From the NCBI GenBank assembly GCA_018907035.1, contig JACCIC010000135.1:248001-312000 (forward strand): DNA of 64,000 bases, given 5' to 3'. This document shows positions 31,291-42,526 of this stretch, piece after piece. Made by a program: the position numbers and the translations under genes. Each line of letters begins with the position of its first letter. Within the stretch, counting starts at the first letter, position 1. The DNA comes from Sycobia sp. Sy_11. Taxonomy: Eukaryota; Arthropoda; Insecta; Hymenoptera; Epichrysomallidae. The notes beneath the pieces are model-generated. The model did no database searches, was not told where the DNA came from, and was given only the letters and a program-made list of their open reading frames with translations.

Positions 31291-31560
31291 TCATAAATAT
31301 TTTTCCCGCACTCGGGGCGCAAAATACGATTTTCTGCAGCTGTCTAGAGGGAGCAAAATACTACTTTTCCTCCCTAGGGAGGAAAAGTGTTTATGGCCGA
31401 TTCCCGACCAATCAGAAAGCAGAATTTTACTTTTCCTCCCTTGGGAGGAAAAGTGAATGAACGGAATCGTGTAGTCCGGTAGGATTCTCAGTTTTCCCTG
31501 CCTGTGCAACATCTGGCATTTACGATGTTTAGACTTACGAGTATAAGTCACAGTCCATCG
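31291..31560. repeat. Palindrome-rich element of unknown family
   Basis: Contains a perfect 26-base palindrome at 31363-31388 (half-site ACTTTTCCTCCCT) and a nearly perfect second copy at 31429-31454, exactly 66 bases later. A minus-strand ORF across it shows the peptide FSSxGRKSxILL twice, a direct consequence of the repeated palindrome. GGGAGCAAAATA near 31350 recurs inverted at about 32240-32270. The segment could be a remnant of a small transposon. Confidence 0.6.
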
Positions 31561-32099
31561 TGGGTTCGACCTTTTTTTGCACTTTGAGTTAGGTATTTAA
31601 GATTTTAAAATGAAATAAGGTTTTTATTCTATCTAAAATTTATTATAAAAATTTTTATGTTTTTTAAGTATTAAAAATTATTTATATCTTTTTTGTAATT
31701 AGTTTTAATTTAAAATTCTATTTATTATGCTATTAAATATTTAAAAATTTTAATTTGAGCATAGATTATTAACAAACTTATAATCTTCAATTGATTAGTC
31801 TTATTTATTTATAGGAAAGGGGAGGCTCCGCCCCCAACCCCCGGCGGGGGTTTCGCCCCCTACACCCCCTCCACCCAATCCTACATCTCTTCTTAACATA
31901 CTATATTAATTTCCAAATAAGAGGAAATTATTTAATTTAATTTTATTCAATTCAAGTAAATTGCACGTATAACCTTAAGAAAAAACCGATAATATTATAT
32001 TTTGTTTAAACCCAACGAATTACATTTTATGTTATGGCAACTTATTTCAGAGCGAGTATCTATCTATATTTGGACCTTTAGATTTTATACCTGCTTGCT
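31561..32099. other. AT-rich spacer with a GC-rich island at 31814-31876
   Basis: No gene. A 63-base GC-rich block stands alone in AT-rich DNA and includes the odd palindrome AACCCCCG-g-CGGGGGTT at 31836-31852 and C-runs on either side. Confidence 0.6.
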
Positions 32100-34086
32100 C
32101 TATCTAAGCATGGCTAACACATGGAGGGGGGGTTTAACATTCTTTAATTCTGTGAGTTTGCCGTTCAATTTTTTGTGAATTTCTTTGAGTAAGAAAAAGC
32201 GCCCTCGTATGGGAAAATAGTATGTGACACGGGAGCAAAGGCGTTTTCGGACTCTATTTTGCTCCCTTCTGTCACAATGTACTATTATCGGTCTTACAGC
32301 CTTTATACAATAAAATATTATACTAATAGAATGACAGTCAGACTCTCCTAGTTTATAGTAACCCCCATAAAATTGAAAATACAAATTACTAATAACACAT
32401 AAAATAAAAAATCAATTAAATTAAAAATTAAAAATTAAAAATAATACAAATAAAGTAACCTATATTCTATGTTAATAAAGGAGAATTTGATTTCCCCCAC
32501 CAGCTTAAATTTAAATTTACTTTTCATTTCCGACGTTTTGAACAGTTCCGGTTCATCTTCAAGGACTAAACTCTAATATAATTTGCTTAATTGTAACTTT
32601 TTTATTTATTTTTTATTTAATTTTACTATTTAGTTGTAAGTTCTATTTCAGATTGTACGGTGGTGATTATAAATAAGGACTGCCCGATACTCATTATATT
32701 AGTATATTATATTAATGTAGAAAAACTGTAAGACCTATAAAAAATTTTATCAATTGACAGTCGAATTGTCTACCTTTTCAGCTGAAGCATTTGCTTCAGA
32801 TATATGCTAAATACTTTTTGGTATCAGATATGCTCAATCCACTCGACACAGCTCCATCTTATATATGTGCATATTCAAAATGTGTACTAAATTCACTGCA
32901 CAATCTCTGCACCAATAATTAAGAAGTTAATGAAATGAATTATAAACTCATAAAATTGAATAAATCAAGACAAGAAATCAAAATAGAAGTCTTAAGGACA
33001 TCTGCTCATTCAAACAGCACTGAAAATCGTATTGCCAGCAAAGCAGCCAAAGAATCAGTTCTAATACAGCGTAAAAAATAAAATATAACAACGCCGCAAA
33101 TATGTTAATACGAAAAAGAATGACACTACATGCGATAGAAATATATTGTAATAACATATGGATAGAGGAAAAAAAAACAATAAAGACAAATTTTTTTCGA
33201 ACCAAGTTAAATTTTACAATAATAGTTATTTATTTTTGAAAGTACTTAATATTCTAAAAACATATCAAACTCGCCTAGTTATTTTGCTTTTCTTAAAAAA
33301 TTTATTGTAAATGTATACTTAGTCATTAGTTTTATTTTTTAAGTAGTTAAAATTGAATAAATTTTTATTATTTATTAGACCAAATTTCTGAATCTAAAAT
33401 TTATGTTCCACGAAAAAAGTCCTATTTTCGTAACATAGATGGGGGCTACGCTGTGATTTTATCACCAAGTCACGTAGAACCTAAACTTGCCAGTGAATGT
33501 ATCTTTTTATAAAATGTTCTATATCATATTTAATTTTAAATAAATGAAATATACAAATTGGTTTTTAAATGTAGTATTTTTATTATTTATAGTTATTGTA
33601 TCATTTTCGTATTGTAATTAAATTTTTGGTCATTCTTACTGTTGCATCTTGAAATTTTAATTGGAATATTTATTGTAAAAACTAAGTAAGAAAAAATGAT
33701 AATAAAAACTCAACTACGACCCTTAAAATATTAATACAAAGATCTCATTTAACCTATAATTAAAAAAAATAACAATAATTAAGCATAAATAAATACAAAA
33801 ATTGTTAAAAACCTATTTTTAAAAAAATGGTTAACAAATTTAATTAAACGGTAAAAAAGAAATAACAGAGAAAAATTTAACGAAAAGTTAAAACATAAAA
33901 CTATGCCCAGAAAATATTAAATATGAAAAATATTAAGCTATAAAATATAAACAAATTATGCTCCAATGAGCAAGAACATCCTAAGTTTAGGTAATTTGCA
34001 GGAATCCCCGCTAAAAGGATCGATTCAATTTCAGGTAACATTATATCATATTATGTTGCAAAATTCAGAAGGGATTTTATATAAGA

Positions 34087-34139
<53 letters not shown>

Positions 34140-34303
34140 ATATTTGGAACATTGCATCAGACAAATGACACAATCTTTATTCAAAATTGTTTTTTAAATT
34201 TTGTAATATATATTTTATATATAAATATATATATAAAAATTTTGTAATATAAATCGATAAAAACAATTGAAATTTTTTTTCAAATGTAATATAATTTTTA
34301 TTA
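32100..34303. other. AT-rich spacer, no supported gene
   Basis: AT-rich throughout. It contains the inverted repeat GGGAGCAAA/TTTTGCTCCC near 32240-32270, a CCTTGAAGATGAACCGG-type motif on the minus strand near 32535-32565 that recalls the ends of Penelope-like elements, a short stretch at 33255-33310 resembling 52755-52815, and the (TA)n tract 34089-34138. ORFs here look fortuitous. Confidence 0.5.
34089..34138. repeat. (TA)n microsatellite
   Basis: TA run of about 50 bases, 165 bases left of the mariner at 34304. Confidence 0.95.
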
Positions 34304-35589
34304 TCAGGTATGTGAATAAGTCTTTCCCGTTTTTTTTCAAATTTTGAGCTTTTATTGTGAAAAAATGGTTACAAATGAATCATTGAAAGTATTGACCATC
34401 GCTAGCTACAACTTTTTCCCATCTTTCTGGCAACATACGAATCCCGTTGCGAAAAAATTCGACCGGTTTCGCCTCTATCCAGTCATCCACCCATTTTTTG
34501 GCTTCCTCGTAGGAGTGGAAGTGCTGGTCAGCCAGGCCATGCATCATCGATCTGAAGAGATGGTAATCAGACGGAGCAACGTCTGGACTATACGGCGGGT
34601 GGGGTAGGACTTCCCATTTGAGCGTTTCTAAGTATGTTTTCACCGGCGGTGCAACATGTGGGCGAGCATTGTCATGTTGCAAAATAACTTTGTCGTGCCT
34701 GTCGGAGTATTGTGGCCGTTTTTCTCGCAGTGCGCGGCTCAAACGCATCAATTGTCGTCGATAGACCTCGCCTGTGATCCTTTCATTCGGTTTCAGAAGC
34801 TCATAGTAAACCACACCTAGCTGGTCCCACCATATACAGAGCATGAGCTTGGCGCCATGAATATTTGGGTTGGCCGTCGATGATGATGCATGGCCGGGTA
34901 GTCCCCATGATTTTCTTCGCTTCGGATTATCGTAACGTATCCACTTTTCATCGCCAGTCACGATACGATGCAGAAAACCCTTTCTTTTATGTCGCAGAAG
35001 CAGCTGTTCGCAAGTGAAAAAACGCCGTTCGACGTCTCTCAGCTTCAGTTCGTACGGCACCCAATTTGCTTGCTTTTGGATCATTTCCATGGCTTTCAAA
35101 CGCTTGGAAATGGTTGTTTGGTCAACTCCCAATGCTTCAGCAAGTTCTTCTTGCGTTTGACAAGAATCTTCATCAAGCAAAGTCGCCAATTCTCGATCTT
35201 CAAAGATTTGCGGCCGCCCGGAACACTCCTTGTCTTCCACGTCGAAATCACCGCTTTTGAAGCGTCGAAACCATCCGCGAACACTTGAATCATCGACACA
35301 ACCTTCTCCATAAGCCTCCTGAAGCAATCGATGCGTCTCGGCAGCAGATTTCTTCAAATTGAACCAATAAAGTGAAACTTCCCGCAAATGACGTCGACTC
35401 GGCTCAAATTTCGACATTTTCACGATATCAAAAATTTATGATGCGAAAAAATTTTAACTAATGTGTTAGTATGGAATTGTTGACATATGAATAAGCTTTG
35501 ATTATGACATATGTAACCATTGAATACTCGCACAGTATTGGTGGCGCCATCTCTTACAAAAAACGGGAAAGACTTATTCACACTCCTAA
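34304..35589 (-). mobile_element. Apparently intact mariner transposon (E)
   Basis: The element is 1286 bases long, the usual mariner size. Its ends are inverted repeats sharing TGTGAATAAGTCTTTCCCG followed by TTTTTT (34311 inward, and the complement ending at 35583). Outside that block the left end reads TCAGGTA and the right end, on its own strand, TTAGGAG. The flanks are TA at 34302-34303 and TA at 35590-35591, the expected TA target duplication. One uninterrupted transposase ORF fills the interior. Confidence 0.93.
34380..35423 (-). CDS. mariner transposase, full-length
   Basis: 347 codons without interruption, the usual length for the family (about 340-350). Residues 10-120 hold two helix-turn-helix parts (WFNLKKSAAETHRLLQEAYG, EELAEALGVDQTTISKRLKA) for TIR binding, linked by WVPYEL at 121-126. 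The catalytic triad is Asp158 (TGDEKW), Asp251 (LQHDNARPHV) and Asp286 (SPDVAPSDYH), with 34 residues between the last two, the DD34D signature of mariner. The start at MKMSKFEPSR is the first in-frame Met; MSKFEPS two codons later is equally possible. It cuts and pastes its own element at TA sites. It is the only clearly intact transposase in the window. Confidence 0.95.
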   Translation of the reverse strand: MKMSKFEPSRRHLREVSLYWFNLKKSAAETHRLLQEAYGEGCVDDSSVRGWFRRFKSGDFDVEDKECSGRPQIFEDRELATLLDEDSCQTQEELAEALGVDQTTISKRLKAMEMIQKQANWVPYELKLRDVERRFFTCEQLLLRHKRKGFLHRIVTGDEKWIRYDNPKRRKSWGLPGHASSSTANPNIHGAKLMLCIWWDQLGVVYYELLKPNERITGEVYRRQLMRLSRALREKRPQYSDRHDKVILQHDNARPHVAPPVKTYLETLKWEVLPHPPYSPDVAPSDYHLFRSMMHGLADQHFHSYEEAKKWVDDWIEAKPVEFFRNGIRMLPERWEKVVASDGQYFQ

Positions 35590-37203
35590 TAATTTATTAT
35601 TTTCCAAAATACGCTTATTTAGAATAAGTAGTTTACAAATAATTTAATACCATAATTAAAATAATCTATTTTAGATAAATATCAAATAATGATTGAATTA
35701 TTTTTTTAAATTACATAATTTTATATTAAGAATAGTCTAGAGTGCCATTATGTTCCATATAATTAGTATTTTTATATTCTTTACCCGATAGAATCAAGTA
35801 CGGTTCTGTCAAATTATAGATTACCATTCCAATTTTAGACTAAAAATACAGATTTATAAGATAAAATTGTAAAAAAAAAATAATACAATAAAAATGTAAT
35901 TGTAAATAAAAATGTACACGGCAATCCTGACAAATTCAAATTTGTTTAGCTAATACGCAAAACTATAAAAATTTAATATTTTTATTTACTACTTTCATAT
36001 TATAGCATTGCAATAACAAAACTAATATTTTATACATAAAGCCAATAAAATGAAAATATTGAATTTCTTTATATCTAAAAATTATACGTGTAAAGAATGT
36101 CAACTTGGTTTTCTATAAAATGACGAAGAAAAATTCCTTAGACTACATTTCTGGTACTAAAAAATAATTCCAAATTTAAGTGTAGAAAAAAGGAGTTATA
36201 ATGGCTAATTTATAGCGCAAGAATAGATTAAAAGTAGAATTTCACAGGAATACTAAAAAATTAGAAACAAATCAAAGAATGACCAACAAAAGCTGAATAA
36301 ATGCTTTCAAAACTTTCAGAACAGAATCGAAAATTAGTGTTATACGTCACCTTTTAGGCATTTAATCATTTTGAGTAGGCTGAAATCTAGTCACTACGAA
36401 CTAAAAATAATTGAACTATTATGGTTATAAAATAGACAAATCTTAGAATGAAAAATTTCAACATTGTTATAGTAAAATTAAGAAAGAGGTATAAGCTAGG
36501 TTCTTTTATTTCTGTCTAGTAAATAATAATTTTATTTCAAATGCAAGTTTTAATTACTATACTGCAAGAAATGAATATTTATAGAATAAGAATTTATTAT
36601 GTTATTTGTTTAATAAAAAATAATTTAATAGAATACATAAACTAACAGCTTGAAAGAATTATAACATAATAAAGTCTATTGTGTATTGCATTTAGTCATC
36701 CTAAAAATTAAGTATAATAATTTATTTTACAATTGTTTACCTTAAACAGACAATTTTGTATATCTAAATTTTCGAGAAAAAAAAATTAATTTGAAAATAT
36801 TATTCGCTGTTATCTTTATACTTATTTCAATATTCATAATTAAGAGATCCCATTCTATTTATTAATGAAATAATTAATATCATTTAATTTTTTATCATTT
36901 TTTTTTGTAACATTCCATAAACCAAAGTTACGTATAAAATTGTGTAAATCATTGGTAAACAAGTTTTGATATAAACTCAATATGAAGTTACTATAGATAT
37001 ATATTAATCGTTTGCGACCACCACGGCCCTTGACATTTTTGAGTAAGTAATTTGGTTAGAAATTAGGAGTATGGAGATTATATATGTCATGCGTGTGTAG
37101 ATACGCATACATATATGAGTATTTCAATCAAACGCTGGATGTCGAGCTGATATTTCTTTATTACTGCTCGTCTCCTAGTATCCTTATCTTCTACACTTAA
37201 ATA

Positions 37204-37206
<3 letters not shown>

Positions 37207-37276
<70 letters not shown>
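37207..37276. repeat. (TA)n microsatellite
   Basis: TA run of about 70 bases, the longest in the window. Confidence 0.95.
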
Positions 37277-37279
<3 letters not shown>

Positions 37280-37539
37280 AACTTCTTGTGACAAATGATC
37301 AACTACTCCGCTACTTAGTTCATAAGAATATTATAAAATATAAATTTTGTATGAATCATTTATAATTTACTTATTTAACTTGGGCTACTACGGCCCTGAT
37401 GAATACTAGAACAATCGATAAAACAGAACAGGATTTTTCGTACACTTCGAGTTCCGTAAACTTCCACAGTATATTCAAAATCAGGCGCATCAATCGATTT
37501 GAACTTCCGTCAGAGGTATAGAACACTCTTAAATAGTGT

Positions 37540-37640
37540 TCATTTATTATACTATTATAAAAGTGTATTAATAATTACATTCATAAAAATTTAACTTTAT
37601 TTTTTATTCTTTTAAAACTAAATATATTTTTCACTTATTT
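37540..37640 (+). repeat. Dispersed AT-rich repeat, copy 2
   Basis: Counterpart of 28690-28795: the same ordered blocks TTATTATA, GTATTAATAA, TACATTCATAAAA, TTTATTTTTTATTC and TTTTAAAACTAAATATATTT. Confidence 0.55.
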
Positions 37641-37778
37641 AATATATATAATAATCAAGTTTTATAATTATATTATAAATAATATGAGATTAAGGAATGG
37701 TGATTTAATATTAAAAAAATTATTTTATTTTCATTTATTATAATATATTTTTTTTTATTTATTATTTTTATTATATAC

Positions 37779-39182
37779 TGTAACGGGCACCAAGTATAGG
37801 TACTCGTTTTGAACTAGTGAGAAACAGACGGCTGGTTATAGCTGCTGTCGAATTCTGGTTGGAGGTAAGGGAGTGGTGGAAAAAGTTAGTTGATTTTCGA
37901 GAGTCACAGCTAAGGGAGTTGTTACTCTTCTTTACCATTTGAATTGTTACTTGGTTATTCCGAAATATTGAGTTATTTAAAGTTTTATTTTATTGATTTA
38001 TTGCTGTTGCATCGTTGCCGTTGTTTTGGTTATTGTTTTTGTTGTTGTTAGTGCTTGGATATTTTTGTTATTGTTGCTCTTACAATTGAGCAATTTTCAC
38101 TAGCATCAATAAATATAAGAGGAGAGCTAACATCATCGACCGAAGATTAACGGGTCCACAACGTGAGCTGTCGTTCAAATATATTAGAACATCATCGGGT
38201 ATATGAAAATTTGATTTGAACTATTGCGTTCTTGCGTGTACTTAAGGAGATAAATAATCGTGCGGGAATTATTTATCGTTAAAATAAATTCGTCAAACTA
38301 CATTATATTAGATTTATTTTGATACACGCGAACGTGCATGATATATGGATTCATATACGCTAATGAAAAGAATATAGATAGAATAACCGTTCAATTAGCT
38401 TGTGTGTGTTTATAACAAATTCGAGCGGGAATTGTACACGCACACAAGCACAGCCGCGAGTGTGATTAGCTTATACGTGTGTGAGTGCGACGGTGTATTC
38501 CGCGCGCGCGTATAAGTAGTCGAGAGAGATTCGCGCAACTGTAATATAGTAAGTTACAGTAGCGACTCCTAGCGCTTGAAGACTGTATTAGGTTAAAATA
38601 AAGCGCGCGAAATTTGAATTTTATTAGAATTTAAATTGTATTTATTCTCGACTAAATCACACTCAATACACTAACAGGGTTGCGGGTGTACTTAGGTAAT
38701 TAAATAATTATTTATAATATCATGTTTAAGTTAATAAATATAGTTAAATTGTTGTAATAAATTATCAATATTTTTCTTATTCAAACCAATAAATTCTGAT
38801 ATTGGCGATTCAGATCTCTGCTGCCTCCGCGGTGAATCACAGCAGTTGTTGAATTTAATATTAAAAGTTTTAATATTATTTATTATTTTATAATAAACAA
38901 TTACTGTGATTCTAACTGATAGCCGTGTGATTGAAATTTTTTATTTTATCCAATTTCCCTCAAGAATTGAAGAATATTTATAGGACAAGTGGAGGTAAAA
39001 CAGAACATTCCTATCAATAATTAATTATTTAAACAATTTAAGAATTGCTTATTGCCAAGGTAAGTGAAGCCTTGGTAGTGGTAAATAATTAATGATAGGT
39101 AAGTCCTATAATTATTGTAACGGCCTACAGAAATAAAAGAAGGTACCAGAACCGTACCTATACCTAATAGGGCCCCGTCACA
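37779..39182 (+). repeat. 5' LTR of Gypsy III
   Basis: 1404 bases from TGTAACGGGC to CCCCGTCACA, with short inverted ends (TGTAACGG and CCGTTACA in the better kept 3' copy). It contains GTTATTGTTTTTGTTGTTG-type repeats and CGCG-rich segments near 38500. It closely matches 46525-47933. Confidence 0.95.
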
Positions 39183-39185
39183 AAT

Positions 39186-39200
39186 TGGCGCCCAACGTTC
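39186..39200 (+). other. Primer binding site of Gypsy III
   Basis: TGGCGCCCAACGTTC begins three bases after the LTR. The TGG start complements a tRNA CCA end, and TGGCGCCC is the usual first half in elements primed by a tRNA such as Lys. The exact tRNA cannot be decided here. Confidence 0.75.
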
Positions 39201-39778
39201 TTGAAAGGGTATCGTATTTCACATTGATCGCTTCAGAATTTTTTTTTAGATTTGAGAATTGAATATTATAAGAAAAAAAAAATAGTACACCTGCTTACGT
39301 ATCAATTTGGTCGTCTTTTGTAAGTTTAAGTACGGAATTTACCAATGGATTTTTTTTTTAATAAAATTTTTCTTATTTTTTAGTGAAATTGACATAGAAT
39401 TAACAGTTCCACTTGCGATTAATACCCGTACCGAAAAAATTCACGAAGGTTTGCTCTAAATAGAATATAGTATATTTTATAAAATAATATAATTATTTAT
39501 ATAATATTTTTATTTGTATATTTTATTTTTTTATTGTATAGGTACACCTTAGGGAAATATATATTTTTTATCTAATTTTTTTTTGATATATAAGAACAGG
39601 AGTCAAGAAGGCATCTTTTATTAGTTCCCTTCTTTGCTCTTGTAATAAAATTAAACTTAAAATTAAACTTAAAAATTAAAAAAGTATTTCAGTGCATCAA
39701 GGGCACAAAAACCTGTAACCTAAAAGAGCAGATTATTCCCATTATTATATATTGGCTTCCCGTTAAATTTCGGATACC

Positions 39779-41296
39779 ATGTCTGCATCTCAAATGCCAG
39801 TGGCAAGCAACACCGACGAAAAAATCGAATCTTGGTGCTTTTGTAAGACTACTGGCGAATTGGATCAATGTCTCCTCCAGCTGAGCTTACGCGTAGAGGG
39901 AGATAGATTTTTACGCATACAAAGGCTCAGCAACTGGCTAAAAGGTAATTATGTACCTGAGGACTTCATCCAAGAAACAGATGAAGATCCGTGCCTCCAG
40001 TATATGAAAAGAGAGGCCACAAGCAGCTCATTTATTGAAGAAGAAATTCAGACTGGAGGTCAATCTTACCTTCATGAAACGTCAGAGGAAGGAGACAGGC
40101 ATCCCCTGGATTTTATAAGAAATAGTTTCTTAATCCAGGAGAGGTTAGATGCCTCACGAAGGCAGCATGGGCCACCGGAAGCATTTATAGACGATACTAA
40201 GGTGGATGTCACGCATTGGAACCCACCTTCCAATGTAGTGGTACCACAAGTACACCTATTCAGTATCGTCCTTAACCAATCTGGCAGCGAACAAGCCGAA
40301 GCACCGACTATGGAAGCGATGCAACGGCAAATTAACCAAATGCAGCGAATGAAATTAACCAAATGCAGCGAATTAACAGAGACACTGTATAGCCAGATTC
40401 GATTCCAACCCGGACGAGGGTCGAGCACACAAATGGACGACGTGAATACGAATATTCGTAACGTGAATATACGAGACACATTCACGATCCACAACTCGAC
40501 CCGAACGGACCTAACACAGTCCGCCCCCACTAGATCCACTCTAAACCACAGTCCACGAGGACGTGGAGTCGGCAGGAGGAGGGGCCAACCCTTGAGGCAT
40601 ATCGCAACCTCACGGGAAAACATTAGTCGTTAAAACGAGACGACTAGAATACCATCTGTGGTTAAACCTCGTGATATAGGCGAGGTCGTTCGTAAATGGA
40701 ATATTTCCTTTAAGGACGATGGTTCGCAAACAGTTAAAATATTTCTAGACCAGGTTGAGGAGCTCTGGAGCATGTCTAACCTGTCAGAAGAGCAACTCTT
40801 TTAGGCAGCGCCAGAGTTGTCCAAAGGTTCAGCCCACTACTGGGTAACAGAACCACTGGAACCGTGGACATCATGGTCACATATAAAGGCAGCAGCTCTA
40901 CGATTTTACGGGACAACCAACAGGAATCAGGTACGTTGACACAGAGACGCCATCAAGCACACCCAAGGCGCTGATGACACCATCCAACAGTACCTGACAG
41001 CACTCAATTGGTTGCTAAACAAACTGATTCCGAAGATTTCCATGGAGGATCGATTAGATCGTCTCCATGGCAATCTTCGTCCCGAGTTGCACCGTCTCGT
41101 ACGCAGAAAAGACTGCAAAACTTTCGACGACTTGGTGGAGGCTATTAAGGAAGCGGAGAATTCCTTAGTAGTGGAGAAATCCTATAAATCTCCACCTCCA
41201 CCGGAGGCGGTTACCTGGCCAGAAGTAGCATACCAGGTCCGCCGAACAAAACCTAAAGCAAGGGTGGCTGCCACTACAGCTCATAGTGGCGATTGA
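39779..41296 (+). pseudogene. Gag of Gypsy III
   Basis: One frame from ATG 39779 is interrupted by stops at about 40634, 40802 and 40936 but remains in the same frame to 41296. The first 284 codons (MSASQMPVASNTDEKIESWC) are a long, variable N-terminal part ending in an Arg/Gly-rich segment (PRGRGVGRRRG). The core follows: VVRKWNISFKDDGSQTVKIF, LDQVEELWSMSNLSEEQLF, GSAHYWVTEPLEPWTSW, LHGNLRPELHRLV and KTFDDLVEAIKEAENSL, matching retrotransposon Gag. It forms the particle core. Confidence 0.85.
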
Positions 41297-41297
41297 C

Positions 41298-41655
41298 AAA
41301 GATCACCACCTAAACATTTCCCAACTTGAAGGCTGTTTTAAACAGCTTAGTGCGGATCTGAAGACGGCAATTACCTCGGTAGGTAATACGAAAGCCACCT
41401 AAGTAAGGATGGAATCGCCTTCATCAAGGAGTCGTCCAAGGAAACAGAACTGATGGAAGAAGAAATTTCCACCTAAGAAAGTTCCCCCTCCAGTGGCAAG
41501 TCGCCCCTCTCCGGATAAGCCATCAGAGAAAGAAAGGTCCAGTCCACACAGGACAGTGAATCCTCCGCTCAAGTGCTATACTTGTGGAGAATTAGGGTAT
41601 AGAACAACGAATTGCCCTAAGTGTTCGGGAAATGGCAGGCGCGGCGGCAAATAGG
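41298..41655 (+). pseudogene. Gag C-terminus of Gypsy III with zinc knuckle
   Basis: In another frame (from about 41298) the reading continues with ISQLEGCFKQLSADLKTA, a basic proline-rich stretch (KKFPPKKVPPPVASRPS), then CYTCGELGYRTTNCPKCSG and a stop near 41653. The knuckle C-x2-C-x4-x-x4-C has Tyr in place of the usual His (TAT for CAT), which would weaken zinc binding. Pol resumes in the frame of the Gag core, overlapping this end. Confidence 0.7.
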
Positions 41656-42526
41656 GGCCCAGCCGTCAAGCGCCAAGGACATGACCCCTGCTGGAGGTCC
41701 TCGCCGAGAGATTTTGGCGTATCAGGCATCATCAGAATCTTCTGAGACTGGTTGGTCTAACTCCGAAGACTTTCGAGATTTAGACCCTGGCCAAATCGCG
41801 GCCAGACCAGAAGAAGCTCGTTGGTGGATCCCTGCGCGTGTCGGCGACTTCTGTATAAGAGGATTATACGATACTGGAGCGTCGCGCACAGTGATGGGCC
41901 GAATCGGTCTGCAACTGGCCTCAGCCTTTGGACGAGAATTCAAGCCTGCCTCTGGTGTTGGTGCCAGTGGTCCCGGTAATTCTCCGCTTTATGTAACGGG
42001 TCATGTTACATTACCATTCGAGTTGGCAGGAATTACACGCGACGTATTGGTTGCTGTAATCCCCTCATTGGAAGTCGATTGTTACGTCGGAGCCAACTTC
42101 GCACCTGTTTTTGGGACAGTCCATGACCCTGCTGATAATACGCTGTATGTCAGAGCAGCGAAGAAGCGGGTCAGGCTGGATGTTGCGGTAGTGACGGTAA
42201 ATCAAGTGCAATGTATAGCATCTTTACGGCTGTCTGCACCAAAACCTGTCGAGCATCCTTTAGTGGGAGAGTTGAGCTTAAATAAACACAGCAGATTCGA
42301 TCTTGTCTCCGAGACGACACGTCTAGGTTCGATTGGATTCGCGGGTATAACTCGGAGTGAACAAGCTAAATTGAAAGATTTACTTGATAAGATCTTACCC
42401 AAAGGGGAAACGGTACTGGGATGTACGATTTGGGCCGAACATTTTATTGATATCGGCAATACACGTCCCATTCGTCAAAGACAATATCCAGTTTCCAAGA
42501 GGATCGAAGAAGAGATGCATTCTTAA
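41621..42526 (+). pseudogene. Protease and start of RT of Gypsy III
   Basis: A 301-codon open stretch. The retropepsin has RGLYDTGASRTVMGRIGL (D-T-G-A active site) and the later hydrophobic-Gly motif CYVGANF. It ends with the RT entry segment KLKDLLDKILPKGETVLGCT, IDIGNTRPIRQRQYPVSKRI and a TAA at 42524. In the intact element this would run directly into RT. It cleaves Gag-Pol. Confidence 0.9.

Larger units (their letters stand above)
35590..37778. other. AT-rich spacer between mariner and the large Gypsy element
   Basis: No gene. It includes the (TA)n tract 37207-37276 and the repeat copy at 37540-37640. ORFs are short and of repeat composition. Confidence 0.6.

Noticed and set aside
31291..31551. 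86-codon ORF with repeated FSSxGRKSxILL
   Set aside because: The repetition is explained by the duplicated DNA palindrome; no independent sign of coding.
40072..40623. 183-codon minus-strand ORF within gag of Gypsy III
   Set aside because: It is the antisense shadow of the Gag frame, Cys- and Leu-rich without any family pattern.
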